From NCBI RefSeq assembly GCF_903652925.1, contig NZ_CAHLAR010000013.1:1-64000 (forward strand): a DNA stretch of 64,000 nucleotides, written 5' to 3'. Both the position numbers and the translations under genes were made by a program. Positions 24,740 to 33,947 of the stretch are shown piece after piece. The notes beneath the pieces were generated by a model. That model saw only the letters and a program-made list of their open reading frames with translations. It had not been told where the DNA came from and did no database searches. The stretch comes from Achromobacter anxifer. GTDB taxonomy: Bacteria > Pseudomonadota > Gammaproteobacteria > Burkholderiales > Burkholderiaceae_B. Each line of letters opens with the position of its first letter. Within the stretch, counting starts at the first letter, position 1.

Positions 24740-27403
24740 CTAGGGCAGCGCCGCGGACACCGCCTCCGGATCGATGCCGTAGCGGGCAATAGCCTCGGCC
24801 GCGCGCTCGCGCGGCATCAGGCCCTCGTCCGCCAGCGCCTTCAACGCCGCCTGCGCGATATGGCGCCGGTCCACCTCGAAATAGGCGCGCAGGGCCGCCC
24901 GCGTGTCGGACCTGCCGAAGCCATCGGTGCCCAATGTGATGTAGCGGCGGCCCGCCATGAACGGACGTATCTGTTCGGGCACCGTCTTCATGTAGTCGGT
25001 GGCCGCCACCACCGGGCCCTCGCTATCCGCCAGCGCCGTTTCGGCGTAGCCGCTGCGCGGCTCCTCAAGCGGATGGAGACGGTTCCAGCGCTCCGCTTCC
25101 TGGCCGTCGCGGCCCAGTTCCGAATAGCTGGTCACGCTCCAGACGTCGGCCGCCACGCCGAAATCCTGCCGCAGCATCTCGGCCGCGGCCAGGACTTCGC
25201 CCAGGATCGCGCCACTGCCCAGCAATTGCACCCGCAGCGCGCCGTCGCCACCGTCGCGCAGGCGGTACATGCCGCGCAGGATGCCTTCCTCCGCGCCCGC
25301 GGGCATGGGCGGATGCGCGGTCTTCTCGTTGATCAGCGTCAGGTAGTAGAAGACGTCTTCCTCCTCCTGGTACATGCGCCGCATGCCGTCCTGCACGATC
25401 ACCGCGATTTCATAGGCATAGGCTGGGTCGTAGGCCACGCATGAAGGGATGACCGAGGCCAGCACGTGGCTATGGCCGTCGTCATGCTGCAGGCCCTCGC
25501 CTTCCAGCGTGGTGCGCCCGGACGTCGCGCCCAGCAGGAAGCCGCGCGCGCGGATGTCACCCGCCGCCCAGGCCAGGTCGCCCACGCGCTGGAAGCCGAA
25601 CATGGAATAGAAGATGTAGAACGGAATGGTGGCCACGCCGTGCGTGCTGTGGGCGGTGGCGGCCGCGATCCACGAGGCCATCGCGCCCGATTCATTGATG
25701 CCTTCCTGCAGGATCTGGCCTCGGCGGTCCTCGCGGTAGACGCTGAGCTGGTCGGCGTCCTGCGGCGTGTACAGCTGCCCCACGTGCGAATAGATGCCCA
25801 CCTGCCGGAACATGCCGTCCATGCCGAAGGTACGCGACTCGTCGGGCACGATGGGCACCACGCGCTGGCCGATGGCCGGGTCCTTGAGCAATTGCGCCAG
25901 CACCCGCACGAAGGCCATGGTGGTCGAGAATTCGCGCCCGTCGCTGCCCTTCAGATGCGCGGCGAAAGCCTCCAGCGGCGGCGTGGCCAGCGGGCCGGGA
26001 CCGGCCGGCCGCTGCGGCAGATGGCCGCCGGCGCGCGCGATCGCGGCGTCGAAATAAGCCTGCTCGGCACTGCCGGACGCGGGCTTGATGTAGGGAATCT
26101 GCTCCAGCTGATCGTCGGGCACCGGGATGGCGAAGCGGTCGCGGAAGGCGCGCACGGCCGGATCCGCCATCTTCTTCTGCTGGTGGTTGGTATTGGCCGC
26201 CTCGCCCGCCGCGCCCATGCCATAGCCCTTGACCGTCTTGGCCAGGATGACGGTGGGCTGGCCGCGATGGGCCAGCGCCGCGGCGTAGGCGGCGTAGACC
26301 TTGGCCGGGTCATGGCCGCCGCGGTTCAGCGCGCCGATCTCCTCGTCGCTCAGGTGCGCCACGCGCTCCAGCAGCACCGGATCGGCGCCGAAGAAATGCT
26401 CGCGCACATAGGCGCCGCCGCGCGCCTTGAACACCTGGTACTCGCCATCCACGCATTGCATCATGCGGCGCCGCAGGCGGCCGTCATGGTCCTGCGCCAA
26501 CAGCGCGTCCCAGCCCGCACCCCAGATCACCTTGATGACGTTCCAGCCGGCGCCGCGATACACGCTTTCCAGTTCCTGGATGATCTTGGCGTTGCCGCGC
26601 ACCGGTCCGTCCAGACGCTGCAGATTGCAGTTCACCACGAAGATCAGGTTGTCCAGCTTTTCACGGCCGGCCATCGCCACCGCCGCCAGCGTCTCGGGCT
26701 GGTCCTGTTCGCCGTCGCCCAGAAAGCCCCAGACCTTGCGGCCCTGCGCGGGGATCAGTTCGCGGTCCTCCAGGTAGCGCATGTAGCGCGCCTGGTAGGC
26801 GGCCATCAGCGGCCCCAGCCCCATCGACACCGTCGGGAACTGCCAGAAGCCGGGCATGGTGCGCGGATGGGGATAGGACGCCAGGCCGCCGCCGTCCGTC
26901 TCGCGACGGAAGCGGTCGAGTTCGGCCTCGGAGATGCGGCCTTCCAGATAGGCGCGCGCGTAGATGCCGGGCGCGGAGTGCCCCTGGATGTACAGCATGT
27001 CGCCCAGGAAGTCCGGCCTGGCCGCGCGGAAGAAATGCCGGTAGCCGGTTTCGTACAGCGTGGTGGCCGAGGCGTAGGTGGCGATGTGCCCGCCCACGCC
27101 CGAGGTCTTGCCCGCGCGCAGCACCATGGCCATGGCGTTCCAGCGCAGATAGGCGTCCAGCCGCAGCTCGATGCCCAGGTCGCCCGGAAACACGTACTGC
27201 TGTGCAGGACTGATGGTGTTCACGTAGGGCGTGGCCTTGGGCGCCGCATAGCCGCCATTGCCGGAGCGGTCCTGGCCGATCAGCTGATCCAGCAGGTAGT
27301 GCGTGCGCGGGCGGCCCTCGTGGGAAAGCACGGCCTGCATGGCTTCCAGCCATTCCAGGGTTTCCTGAGGGTCGGCGTCGGTCGGTTCTATCGGGGTATC
27401 CAT
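24740..27403 (-). CDS. aceE: pyruvate dehydrogenase E1 component, homodimeric type, solitary copy
   Basis: 887-residue thiamine-diphosphate E1 (AceE family), which decarboxylates a 2-oxo acid and acetylates lipoyl-E2. The TPP motif region near 229-240 reads GDGEQDQPET where E. coli AceE has GDGEMDEPES. The active-site histidine region NTNHQQKKM and the glutamate region ILQEGINE are intact. No E2 or E3 gene is adjacent, so it borrows them or uses a separate pathway. A perfect 12-bp inverted repeat overlaps its promoter, indicating its own repressor. Confidence 0.88.
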   Translation of the reverse strand: MDTPIEPTDADPQETLEWLEAMQAVLSHEGRPRTHYLLDQLIGQDRSGNGGYAAPKATPYVNTISPAQQYVFPGDLGIELRLDAYLRWNAMAMVLRAGKTSGVGGHIATYASATTLYETGYRHFFRAARPDFLGDMLYIQGHSAPGIYARAYLEGRISEAELDRFRRETDGGGLASYPHPRTMPGFWQFPTVSMGLGPLMAAYQARYMRYLEDRELIPAQGRKVWGFLGDGEQDQPETLAAVAMAGREKLDNLIFVVNCNLQRLDGPVRGNAKIIQELESVYRGAGWNVIKVIWGAGWDALLAQDHDGRLRRRMMQCVDGEYQVFKARGGAYVREHFFGADPVLLERVAHLSDEEIGALNRGGHDPAKVYAAYAAALAHRGQPTVILAKTVKGYGMGAAGEAANTNHQQKKMADPAVRAFRDRFAIPVPDDQLEQIPYIKPASGSAEQAYFDAAIARAGGHLPQRPAGPGPLATPPLEAFAAHLKGSDGREFSTTMAFVRVLAQLLKDPAIGQRVVPIVPDESRTFGMDGMFRQVGIYSHVGQLYTPQDADQLSVYREDRRGQILQEGINESGAMASWIAAATAHSTHGVATIPFYIFYSMFGFQRVGDLAWAAGDIRARGFLLGATSGRTTLEGEGLQHDDGHSHVLASVIPSCVAYDPAYAYEIAVIVQDGMRRMYQEEEDVFYYLTLINEKTAHPPMPAGAEEGILRGMYRLRDGGDGALRVQLLGSGAILGEVLAAAEMLRQDFGVAADVWSVTSYSELGRDGQEAERWNRLHPLEEPRSGYAETALADSEGPVVAATDYMKTVPEQIRPFMAGRRYITLGTDGFGRSDTRAALRAYFEVDRRHIAQAALKALADEGLMPRERAAEAIARYGIDPEAVSAALP

Positions 27404-27470
27404 GGCGTCCTCCTGGTGGGCGCGAAGGCGGCGTCCCGGTAGGTTCGGCCGCCGTCATTTCGCATTGTGA

Positions 27471-27499
27471 ATTGCAATTGCATCATGTGCAATTGCAAT
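27471..27499. promoter_or_regulatory. 29-bp operator over the aceE promoter
   Basis: ATTGCAATTGCA and its exact complement are separated by TCATG. A further partial copy (TTGCAAGTGCAA) lies at 27521-27532 over the -35 region. The palindrome covers the -10 edge and start region of the aceE promoter, so a repressor bound here would block initiation. The regulator is not encoded in this neighbourhood. Confidence 0.65.
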
Positions 27500-27526
27500 C
27501 GTATGGAGGAATTTTAATAATTGCAA
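27498..27526 (-). promoter_or_regulatory. predicted aceE promoter
   Basis: Minus-strand TTGCAA (27526-27521) and TACGAT (27503-27498) are spaced by exactly 17 bases, upstream of aceE and overlapped by the TTGCAATTGCA operators. Confidence 0.6.
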
Positions 27527-27563
27527 GTGCAACTATTAACGCCTTGGACGCCGGCCTTCCGCG

Positions 27564-27890
27564 CTAGCGCGACGCAGCCATCATGTATTCCACCGCGGCC
27601 CGCAGCGTGGGTTCGTCCGCGGACGAACCGCCGCGCGGCGGCATGGCGCCCTTGCCCTTGAGCACGGTTGCCAGCAAGGCGTCCGCGCCCTGCGCGATGA
27701 AGGGCGACCAGGCCTGCCGGTCACCCAGCCTGGGCGCATTGGCGACTCCGCTGGCGTGGCACACGACACAGGCGGACTTGTAGAGCTTTTCGCCCGCCGG
27801 GTTGACGGCGGCCAGCGTCTGCGCGCCCGCTTGCGCGAGGGGCAGGCTCGCCAGCACGGCGGCGAATGCATATCGATGAAGTTGGGACAT
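27564..27890 (-). CDS. periplasmic monohaem cytochrome c (c5-like)
   Basis: 108 residues with a signal peptide ending near residue 23 and one haem site C41-VVC-H45; the axial methionine is probably in GAMPPRGG. The layout matches short cytochrome c5-like electron carriers. It starts 13 bases after nirK, with AAGAGG just beyond the nirK stop serving as ribosome site, so it is the downstream gene of a nirK operon and a likely electron donor to NirK. Confidence 0.85.
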   Translation of the reverse strand: MSQLHRYAFAAVLASLPLAQAGAQTLAAVNPAGEKLYKSACVVCHASGVANAPRLGDRQAWSPFIAQGADALLATVLKGKGAMPPRGGSSADEPTLRAAVEYMMAASR

Positions 27891-27903
27891 GGCCAAGACC
27901 TCT

Positions 27904-28986
27904 TCAGCGCGGGATCGGACCCGGCGCCTTGATCTGCTTCATCAAGTCGTCGTTCCATTTGCCTTCGACCTTGATATGCCCGGCCGCGCCCAGCTCGAAG
28001 GCCTCGATCAGGTTGTGGTTCAGGTAGGCATAGACGCCGGGCTGCTTGAAGGTGTAGAGCGCCGCGCCCGCGGAGCCGCCGCGGATGAACCAGGTTTCCA
28101 GGTCTCTTTGCGGCGGATTGGCGAACTTGCCGGTCTCCCAGACCCAGTCGCCGTGGCCCCCGATCAGGTGCGGACGGGTGTCGCGATTGGCCTGCGAATG
28201 GATCAGCAGCACCGTCTCGCCCACCTTGGCCTTGAGCGCGTTATCGCCCGTCAGGGCCCCGACCTTGCCGTTGAAGACGATGTGCGACGGCGTCAGCGTG
28301 CGCATGACTTCCACCGTGTCGCCATAGCTTTCCGCCAGGGTGGCGTAATCCTTGTATTTGCCGTTCTGGTCCTTGGGGATGTACAGGTCGAACTCCCCGA
28401 TCGTATAGGCGCGGTCGTAGCGCAGCGGCTTGCCCTGGGGATCCTTCAGGCCGTCCCGCGGCAACACCATCAACGTGCCGCTCATGCCCGCCACCACGTG
28501 CCAGGGCACCATGCCCTCGGGCGCACAGTGGTAGACGAAGGTGCCGCTGCGGTCTGCCTTGAAGCGCAGCGTGGCCTGCTCGCCCGGGTTCACGTTGGTG
28601 AGCTTGGCCCCGCCCAGCGCGCCAGTGGCCGCGTGGAAGTCCACGTTGTGCGGCATGGCGTTGGTCGCCGGATTGACCAGGGTCAGCTCGACGTAGTCGC
28701 CCTCGTGCACCACCAGGGTCGGACCGGGCATGGAACCGTTGAAGGTCATCGCCTGCAGGGTCGTGCCCTTGTCGTCGATGACCATCTTCTTTTCCTCGAT
28801 GATCATCGTGAATTCGATCACCTTCGGGCCGGAACGGGCCACCTGCTCATGCGGGTGGACCATGGGCGGGGCGACCAGCGCGACCTTGGCGCGTTCCAGC
28901 TGATCGGCATTCTGGGCGGCGGCTGGGCCGCCCGCCATCGCGGCGATCAAGGCCATGGCAAGCAAGGTGGGGCGCAAAGCGTTCAT
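27904..28986 (-). CDS. nirK: copper-containing nitrite reductase
   Basis: Periplasmic NirK, 360 residues with a signal peptide to about residue 24, reducing nitrite to NO. Copper ligands are all present: type 1 His113, Cys154, His163, Met168; type 2 His118, His153 and the late His in LNHNLIEA. The catalytic Asp116 (PHNVDFH) and His in HLIGGHGD are intact. It heads a two-gene operon with a cytochrome c and is divergent from a Crp/Fnr regulator gene, with an inverted-repeat site about 80 bases upstream. Confidence 0.96.
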   Translation of the reverse strand: MNALRPTLLAMALIAAMAGGPAAAQNADQLERAKVALVAPPMVHPHEQVARSGPKVIEFTMIIEEKKMVIDDKGTTLQAMTFNGSMPGPTLVVHEGDYVELTLVNPATNAMPHNVDFHAATGALGGAKLTNVNPGEQATLRFKADRSGTFVYHCAPEGMVPWHVVAGMSGTLMVLPRDGLKDPQGKPLRYDRAYTIGEFDLYIPKDQNGKYKDYATLAESYGDTVEVMRTLTPSHIVFNGKVGALTGDNALKAKVGETVLLIHSQANRDTRPHLIGGHGDWVWETGKFANPPQRDLETWFIRGGSAGAALYTFKQPGVYAYLNHNLIEAFELGAAGHIKVEGKWNDDLMKQIKAPGPIPR

Positions 28987-29062
28987 GTGCAACTCCTCTT
29001 CCGGTTTCTGCTGAGCCGAGTCTGTCGGCAGTTCCATTGAAGGCCGGCCATCCCTTGCGTTC

Positions 29063-29078
29063 TTTGCTGTAGCGCAAA
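29063..29078. promoter_or_regulatory. Crp/Fnr-type inverted repeat TTTGC-N6-GCAAA
   Basis: The site lies between nirK and the divergent Crp/Fnr regulator gene, 77 bases before the nirK ATG. The TTGC..GCAA half-sites resemble those of NO-responsive NnrR-type regulators. Binding by the adjacent regulator is inference. Confidence 0.5.
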
Positions 29079-29142
29079 CTTCGGACCAGCCTGCAGGCCG
29101 GCGCGCATTGCCGCCGCGCGGCCGCGGTGTCACCATCGGGAC

Positions 29143-29970
29143 ATGGACCCTCCCCATGCTTCCGAGCGGACCGCCGCCTCGTCGCCGCTGTGCCACGCCC
29201 TGCTGCGCAACCAGGATCTCTTCAGGCCCTTGTCCGATGCACAGCTGGACGCCGCGCTGCGCGGCGCCACCCCTTGCCGCCTGGAAGCCGGCGCGCTGGC
29301 CTACCGCCAGGGCGCCGCGGCCGCGCACTTCTTCGTGTTGCTGCACGGCTGCCTGAAAGTGGCGCAGCTGACGCCGGAAGGCGAACAGGTGGTGGTGCGC
29401 TACGTGCATCCCGGTGACCTGTTCGGACTGGCTTGCGCCATGCGCCAGCCGCGCTATCCCGCCACGGTCCAGGCCGTGCAGGAAAGCGTCTGCCTGGCGT
29501 GGCCGGCAGCGGCCTGGGAACGCTTCATCGCCTGTCATCCCCAACTGGGCGCAGCCGCGCTGCAAACCATGGGACAGCGCCTGCAGGACGCCCACGTCCG
29601 CATCCAGGAGCTGTCCACCGACGAAGTCGAACAGCGGGTCGCGCGCGCCATCCTGAGGCTGGTGCGGCAAGCGGGCCAACCCATGCAGGACGGCATAGGC
29701 ATAGGTTTTCCCATCACCCGCCAGGACATCGCCGAAATGACCGGCACCACCTTGCACACGGTCAGCCGGCTGCTCAGCGACTGGAAGCAGCGCGGCATCG
29801 TGTCGGCGGGACGCAAGCGCGTAGTGCTGCGTACGCCCGCCGCCCTGGAGCGCCTGGGCGAACACGCCGCGCCCGCCATGGACTGCTCGGCCTGCCTGTC
29901 CTGTCGCCACGGCTCGCCGGCCGCGGACGATGCGCCCCCCGAGCAGACGCCCATGGAGGCCAGCGCGTAG
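29143..29970 (+). CDS. Crp/Fnr-family regulator of denitrification (NnrR/Dnr-like) with C-terminal cysteine cluster
   Basis: 275 residues: cyclic-nucleotide-type beta-roll, long dimer helix, and winged HTH ([20 protein letters not shown]), the form seen in NnrR/Dnr proteins. It lacks the N-terminal FeS cysteines of Fnr. Past the HTH it has an extra tail with Cys248, Cys251 and Cys254 (CSACLSC), spaced C-x2-C-x2-C, which could bind metal or act as redox switch. Position between nirK and nirV/norB suggests it controls them. Confidence 0.85.
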   Translation: MDPPHASERTAASSPLCHALLRNQDLFRPLSDAQLDAALRGATPCRLEAGALAYRQGAAAAHFFVLLHGCLKVAQLTPEGEQVVVRYVHPGDLFGLACAMRQPRYPATVQAVQESVCLAWPAAAWERFIACHPQLGAAALQTMGQRLQDAHVRIQELSTDEVEQRVARAILRLVRQAGQPMQDGIGIGFPITRQDIAEMTGTTLHTVSRLLSDWKQRGIVSAGRKRVVLRTPAALERLGEHAAPAMDCSACLSCRHGSPAADDAPPEQTPMEASA

Positions 29971-29983
29971 CGGCAGGCGCGCC

Positions 29984-30808
29984 CTAACCGGGTTCCAGCA
30001 CCAGCCGCAAGCCCAGGTTCGCGGGCGGCACGCCCACCGAACAGGCCCCGCCCTTTGGATCGCGAATGAAGTCCGGCAGGTAGGCGATGTGCCTGCCAGC
30101 CGCGACGCGTATGCCGCAGTTGCGGCTTTCCTGCTCTTGCGCCGCGCGGGCGCCAGCGCCTTCCCGCAGCCCGTCCAGCACGCGCCGCGCATGGCAATCC
30201 TCGGTCCAGTCCCACACGCTGCCCGCCATGTCCATCAGGCCGGCGCGGTTGCGGCCATGGGCGCCGAACGCGCGCACCGTGGCGTCGCCCTGCGCGCCGC
30301 GGCGGCTCTGCTGTTCGTATTCGGCCAGCCAGCGCTGCGCGGGGTCGCCGTCGTCGGGCAAGGCCGGCAAGGCGTCTTCGCGATAGGCTTCGCCCGCCGC
30401 GTAGATCCATTCGGCATAGCTGGGCAGGCGCAAGCGCCGGCCGGTGCGCTCGGAGATCCATGCGGCATAGGCTGAAGCGTCGGACCAGCTGATCCCGACC
30501 GCTGGCAGGTCAGGCGCCGCCGCGCTCCGTTGCGCCGGGTCCAGCGCCTTGCAGCCGCCCGCACGCACGCAGGCCGCATACTCGGCCTGGCTGACCTGCC
30601 GCGTCATGATGGCCAGACCATCCGGATAGCGCGCGATGCGGGCCGCGGGCGTGGCGGGATAGCCGTTGCGCAGGACCTCGCCCGGCGGCACGTAGCTCAC
30701 CGCGCCCGGCGGCAGGCGCGTGACGTCCGGCAAGGCAGGACGGGCCCCATCCTGGGGCCCGCAAGCAGTCAACAGCAATGCAATGATGGCGGTCGGCAGG
30801 ATGCGCAT
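29984..30808 (-). CDS. nirV: NirV-like lipoprotein with formylglycine-generating-enzyme (FGE-sulfatase) domain
   Basis: 274 residues; lipobox LLLTAC gives a lipidated Cys16, so it is anchored outside the inner membrane. The rest is an FGE-sulfatase fold: [33 protein letters not shown], and [18 protein letters not shown]. NirV proteins beside nirK share this domain; their role is unproven, and the fold here probably does not make formylglycine. It is convergent with the Crp/Fnr gene (13-base gap) and downstream of norB on the same strand. Confidence 0.82.
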   Translation of the reverse strand: MRILPTAIIALLLTACGPQDGARPALPDVTRLPPGAVSYVPPGEVLRNGYPATPAARIARYPDGLAIMTRQVSQAEYAACVRAGGCKALDPAQRSAAAPDLPAVGISWSDASAYAAWISERTGRRLRLPSYAEWIYAAGEAYREDALPALPDDGDPAQRWLAEYEQQSRRGAQGDATVRAFGAHGRNRAGLMDMAGSVWDWTEDCHARRVLDGLREGAGARAAQEQESRNCGIRVAAGRHIAYLPDFIRDPKGGACSVGVPPANLGLRLVLEPG

Positions 30809-30876
30809 GCGACGGTGCTCCGGAATGCCCGCGCCGGTCGGCGCGGGCTCGATTCCATTGGACCGGCTGCGGCGGT

Positions 30877-30906
30877 CTGGCTCTTTGCGCTGAAACAAAG
30901 AGCCAG
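30877..30906. promoter_or_regulatory. 11-bp perfect hairpin between norB and nirV
   Basis: CTGGCTCTTTG and CAAAGAGCCAG flank an 8-base loop, with a second GC hairpin at 30829-30848. There is no T-run, so it may be a partial terminator or message-stabilising structure in the norB-nirV gap. Confidence 0.4.
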
Positions 30907-30963
30907 GCGCTTGCCTGGCGTCCCGCGGCGCGGCAACGTGGCCGCGCATTCGCGGACCCAGCG

Positions 30964-33249
30964 CTAGCCGCGCGCCGCCTTGGCCTGCAGCCTCGGCTCG
31001 GCCTGCGCGGGCTTGCCGCTCAGGAGGCCCAGGATCACCTGCATCACGATGGCCAACGCGCCCAGCAGGAACACCACGTCGCCGAAGGTGCGGCCCCAGC
31101 GCAGGTTCCGCAGCAGCTCCTGCTGCATGAAGCCTTCGCTGCGGGCGTACCACATGCCTTCGCTGATGCTGGCGTGGAACTGGATCAGGCCCACCGGCAG
31201 CAGGCTGGTGAAGATCATCAGCGCCAGCCCCAGGTTCATGCCCCAGAACGCCAGCTTCATCAGGCCCGGGCTCAGCGCGTACTGCGGCCGGATGTAGCGC
31301 AGCACCAGCAGGGTGAAGCCCAGCGCCAGGAAGCCGTACACGCCGAACAGGGCCGCATGCGCGTGCACCGGCGTCGTGTTCAAGCCCTGGATGTAGTACA
31401 GCGAGACAGGCGGGTTGATCATGAAGCCGAAGACGCCCGCGCCCAGCATGTTCCAGAAGGCCACGGCCACGAAGCACATCAGCGGCCACCTCAGCTTTTC
31501 CATCCAGGGCGCGCGGGTCTTCAAGCGCCAGTTCTCCCAGGCCTCGTGCCCCAGCACGATCAGAGGCACCACTTCCAGCGCCGAGAAGCTGGCGCCGACC
31601 GCCATGACGGGCGTGGTGGTGCCGGCAAAGTACAGGTGATGGAAGGTGCCCGGTATGCCGCCCAGCATGAACAGCGAGGCCGAGGCCAGGCTGGCGGTGG
31701 TGGCCATGCGGCGCGACACCAGGCCCAGCGTGGAAAAGATGAAGGCCAGCGCCGTGGTCGCGAAGACTTCGAAGAAGCCTTCCACCCACAGGTGCACGAT
31801 CCACCAGCGCCAGTACTCCATCACCGTCAGGTGGGTGCGTTCGCCGTAGAAGAAGCCCGCGCCGTAGAACAGGCCGATGGCGCCCACCGAGGCCGTCAGG
31901 AGCGCCAGCAGGTTCTTGTCGCCGCCCGGCGTGCGCAGCGCCGGCACGATGCCGCGCAGCATCAGCACCAGCCAGAAGCAGATGCCCGCGAACTTGCCGA
32001 TCTGCCACAAACGGCCCAGGTCGACGTATTCATAGCCCTGGTGGCCCAGCCAGAAGTTCAGGTCCGGCGGCATGATCTGCGCGATCGCCAGATAGTTGCC
32101 GGTGAACGAGCCGACCACCACCAGCACCAGGGCCCAGAACAGGATATCGACGCCGGCCTTCTGGAATTTCGGGTCGCGTCCGCCATTGATCAGCGGCGCC
32201 AGGAACAGGCCCGCGGCCAGGAAGCCCGTGGCGATCCAGAACAGCGCGCTCTGGATGTGCCAGGTGCGCACCAGCGAATACGGGAACCACTGCGACACGT
32301 CGATACCGTAGAACTTCTGTCCTTCGACGGTGTAGTGCGCCGTGAAGGCGCCCAGCAGCACCTGGAAGCCGAACAGCGCCACGACCAGGAACAGGTACTT
32401 GCCCAGGGCGCGCTGCGACGGCGTCAGGGCGAAGGTGGTGAGCGGATCCTTGGCGGGCGCCTGCGGCTCGTCGTCTTCCTTGCCGCGCAGGAAGGCCCAG
32501 GCCCAGACCAAGAGGCCGACGCCCGCCAGCAGCACCACCACGCTGATGATGGACCACATGACGTTCTCGGCGCTGGGCACGTTGTCGATCAGCGGTTCAT
32601 GCGGCCAATTGTTGGTGTAGGTGACGGCCTTGCCCGGACGCTCGGTTGCCGCCGCCCACGCCGTCCAGAAGAAGAAGCGCGTGAGCTGGGTGCGGCGCGC
32701 GGCGTCGGGCAAGGTGTTTTCCTTCATCGCGAAACTCTCGCGGCTGCCGTGCAGCGCGGGCGCGTCGGAAAACAGCTGGTCGTAATAGGCGGCGGTCTGC
32801 GCCATGGCGAGCGCGCGCCGCGGACTCACCGCCAGCGTGTCGGTCGCCTCGTCGCTGCGGTTGGCGCGGTATTCCGCCTTCAGGTCGGCGCGCAGCCCGG
32901 CCTGGGCGCGCGCGTCCAGCTGCGCATAGTCCTTGCCGTACTGCTCGCGCGCGGCCAGGTCCAGCCACGCCGCCAGTTCGCGGTGCAGCCAGTCGGCCGT
33001 CCAGTCCGGAGCCTGGTAGGCGCCGTGGCCCCAGACCGATCCCAGCTGCATGCCGCCGACCGATTGCCAGGCCGTCTGGCCGTCCAGGATGTCGTCGCGC
33101 CCGAACAGGGGTTTGCCGTCGGTCGTCACGACCTGCCCGGGAATGGGCGGCGCCTGGCGGTAGACCTCGCCGCCATAGAAGCCCAGCAATGCGAACGTGA
33201 CCGCCAGTACGGCGATCAAGGTGAACCATAATTTCCGATACGGACCCAT
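30964..33249 (-). CDS. norB: quinol-dependent nitric oxide reductase (qNor)
   Basis: 761-residue single-subunit NO reductase, fusing the NorC-like periplasmic segment (residues ~30-220, without a haem c motif) to a 12-helix NorB core. It reduces NO to N2O with electrons from quinol. Core landmarks are YEYVDLGRLWQIGKF, EYWRWWIVHLWVEGFFE, GTFHHLYFAG and PVHAHAALFGVYG with haem and FeB histidines. The longer form distinguishes it from cytochrome-c-dependent NorB, and no norC is present. With nirK it gives a nitrite-to-N2O pathway; nosZ is not in the window. Confidence 0.95.
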   Translation of the reverse strand: MGPYRKLWFTLIAVLAVTFALLGFYGGEVYRQAPPIPGQVVTTDGKPLFGRDDILDGQTAWQSVGGMQLGSVWGHGAYQAPDWTADWLHRELAAWLDLAAREQYGKDYAQLDARAQAGLRADLKAEYRANRSDEATDTLAVSPRRALAMAQTAAYYDQLFSDAPALHGSRESFAMKENTLPDAARRTQLTRFFFWTAWAAATERPGKAVTYTNNWPHEPLIDNVPSAENVMWSIISVVVLLAGVGLLVWAWAFLRGKEDDEPQAPAKDPLTTFALTPSQRALGKYLFLVVALFGFQVLLGAFTAHYTVEGQKFYGIDVSQWFPYSLVRTWHIQSALFWIATGFLAAGLFLAPLINGGRDPKFQKAGVDILFWALVLVVVGSFTGNYLAIAQIMPPDLNFWLGHQGYEYVDLGRLWQIGKFAGICFWLVLMLRGIVPALRTPGGDKNLLALLTASVGAIGLFYGAGFFYGERTHLTVMEYWRWWIVHLWVEGFFEVFATTALAFIFSTLGLVSRRMATTASLASASLFMLGGIPGTFHHLYFAGTTTPVMAVGASFSALEVVPLIVLGHEAWENWRLKTRAPWMEKLRWPLMCFVAVAFWNMLGAGVFGFMINPPVSLYYIQGLNTTPVHAHAALFGVYGFLALGFTLLVLRYIRPQYALSPGLMKLAFWGMNLGLALMIFTSLLPVGLIQFHASISEGMWYARSEGFMQQELLRNLRWGRTFGDVVFLLGALAIVMQVILGLLSGKPAQAEPRLQAKAARG

Positions 33250-33280
33250 GATGGGAACGCCCTCCAGTGTTGCGGTTTTG

Positions 33281-33292
33281 GGGTACGTACCC
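33281..33292. promoter_or_regulatory. 12-base palindrome upstream of norB
   Basis: GGGTACGTACCC lies 31 bases before the norB ATG. A second imperfect pair of elements, TCAAATC (33325-33331) and GATTTGA (33355-33361), lies further upstream. They are candidate regulator sites in the norB/MarR divergent region; no match to a known NO-regulator box is clear. Confidence 0.3.
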
Positions 33293-33488
33293 AGATGCGA
33301 ATTCCGTGCCAGGAAAAAAGCGATTCAAATCATGAGCTTGAAATCACCGGGGTGGATTTGACCGCAGCCGGCCAGGGTATAAATGACTTGAGCAGGGTTG
33401 TTTGGACCATCAAACAGGCGCCGAAGGCGGCGCCAGCCTCTTACAATCCCTGGCTGCATTCCCGCACTTTTTCAAAGGAACCGACCGC

Positions 33489-33947
33489 ATGGCCACGGGC
33501 AAGCCCGATGCGTGGAGCCTCTTCCTGACCGCGCATGCGCTGGTGGTGGAAGAAATCGAAAAACGCCTGGCGGCCGCCGGCCTGCCGCCGCTGGCCTGGT
33601 ATGACGCGCTGTGGGCGCTGGAACGCGCGCCGGGCGGCAGCGCCCGCATGTTCGAGATCGCCGAGCGCATGGTGATCGCGCGCTACAACCTGACGCGCCT
33701 GATGGACCGCATCGAGGCCGAGGGCCTGGTCGAGCGCTTCCGCTCGGACGAGGACCGCCGCGCCACCTACGCCCGTCTCACGCCCAAGGGGCGCGCGCTG
33801 CGGCGCGAGATGTGGAAGGTCTACGGCCCCGCCGTGGACGAGCTGTTCCTGTCGCGGCTGCCGCAGGCGCAGCAGGACGCCATGGCGGCCAGCTTCCTGG
33901 ACATCGCCCGCCACGTGCGCGCCTCCAACAAGGAGTCCGTTGAATGA
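33489..33947 (+). CDS. MarR-family transcriptional regulator
   Basis: 152-residue winged-helix regulator with MFEIAERMVIARYNLTRLMDRIEAEGLVER as recognition region and the wing DRRATYARLTPKG. The ATG at 33489 has AAGGAA upstream. It overlaps the racemase gene by four bases (ATGA), so the two form an operon; it probably regulates itself and the racemase. It is divergent from norB but has no evident role in nitrogen oxides. Confidence 0.87.
   Translation: MATGKPDAWSLFLTAHALVVEEIEKRLAAAGLPPLAWYDALWALERAPGGSARMFEIAERMVIARYNLTRLMDRIEAEGLVERFRSDEDRRATYARLTPKGRALRREMWKVYGPAVDELFLSRLPQAQQDAMAASFLDIARHVRASNKESVE

Noticed and set aside
33301-33361. Fnr/Dnr box upstream of norB
   Set aside because: TTGA and TCAA fragments occur but not as TTGAT-N4-ATCAA; only loose inverted repeats remain.
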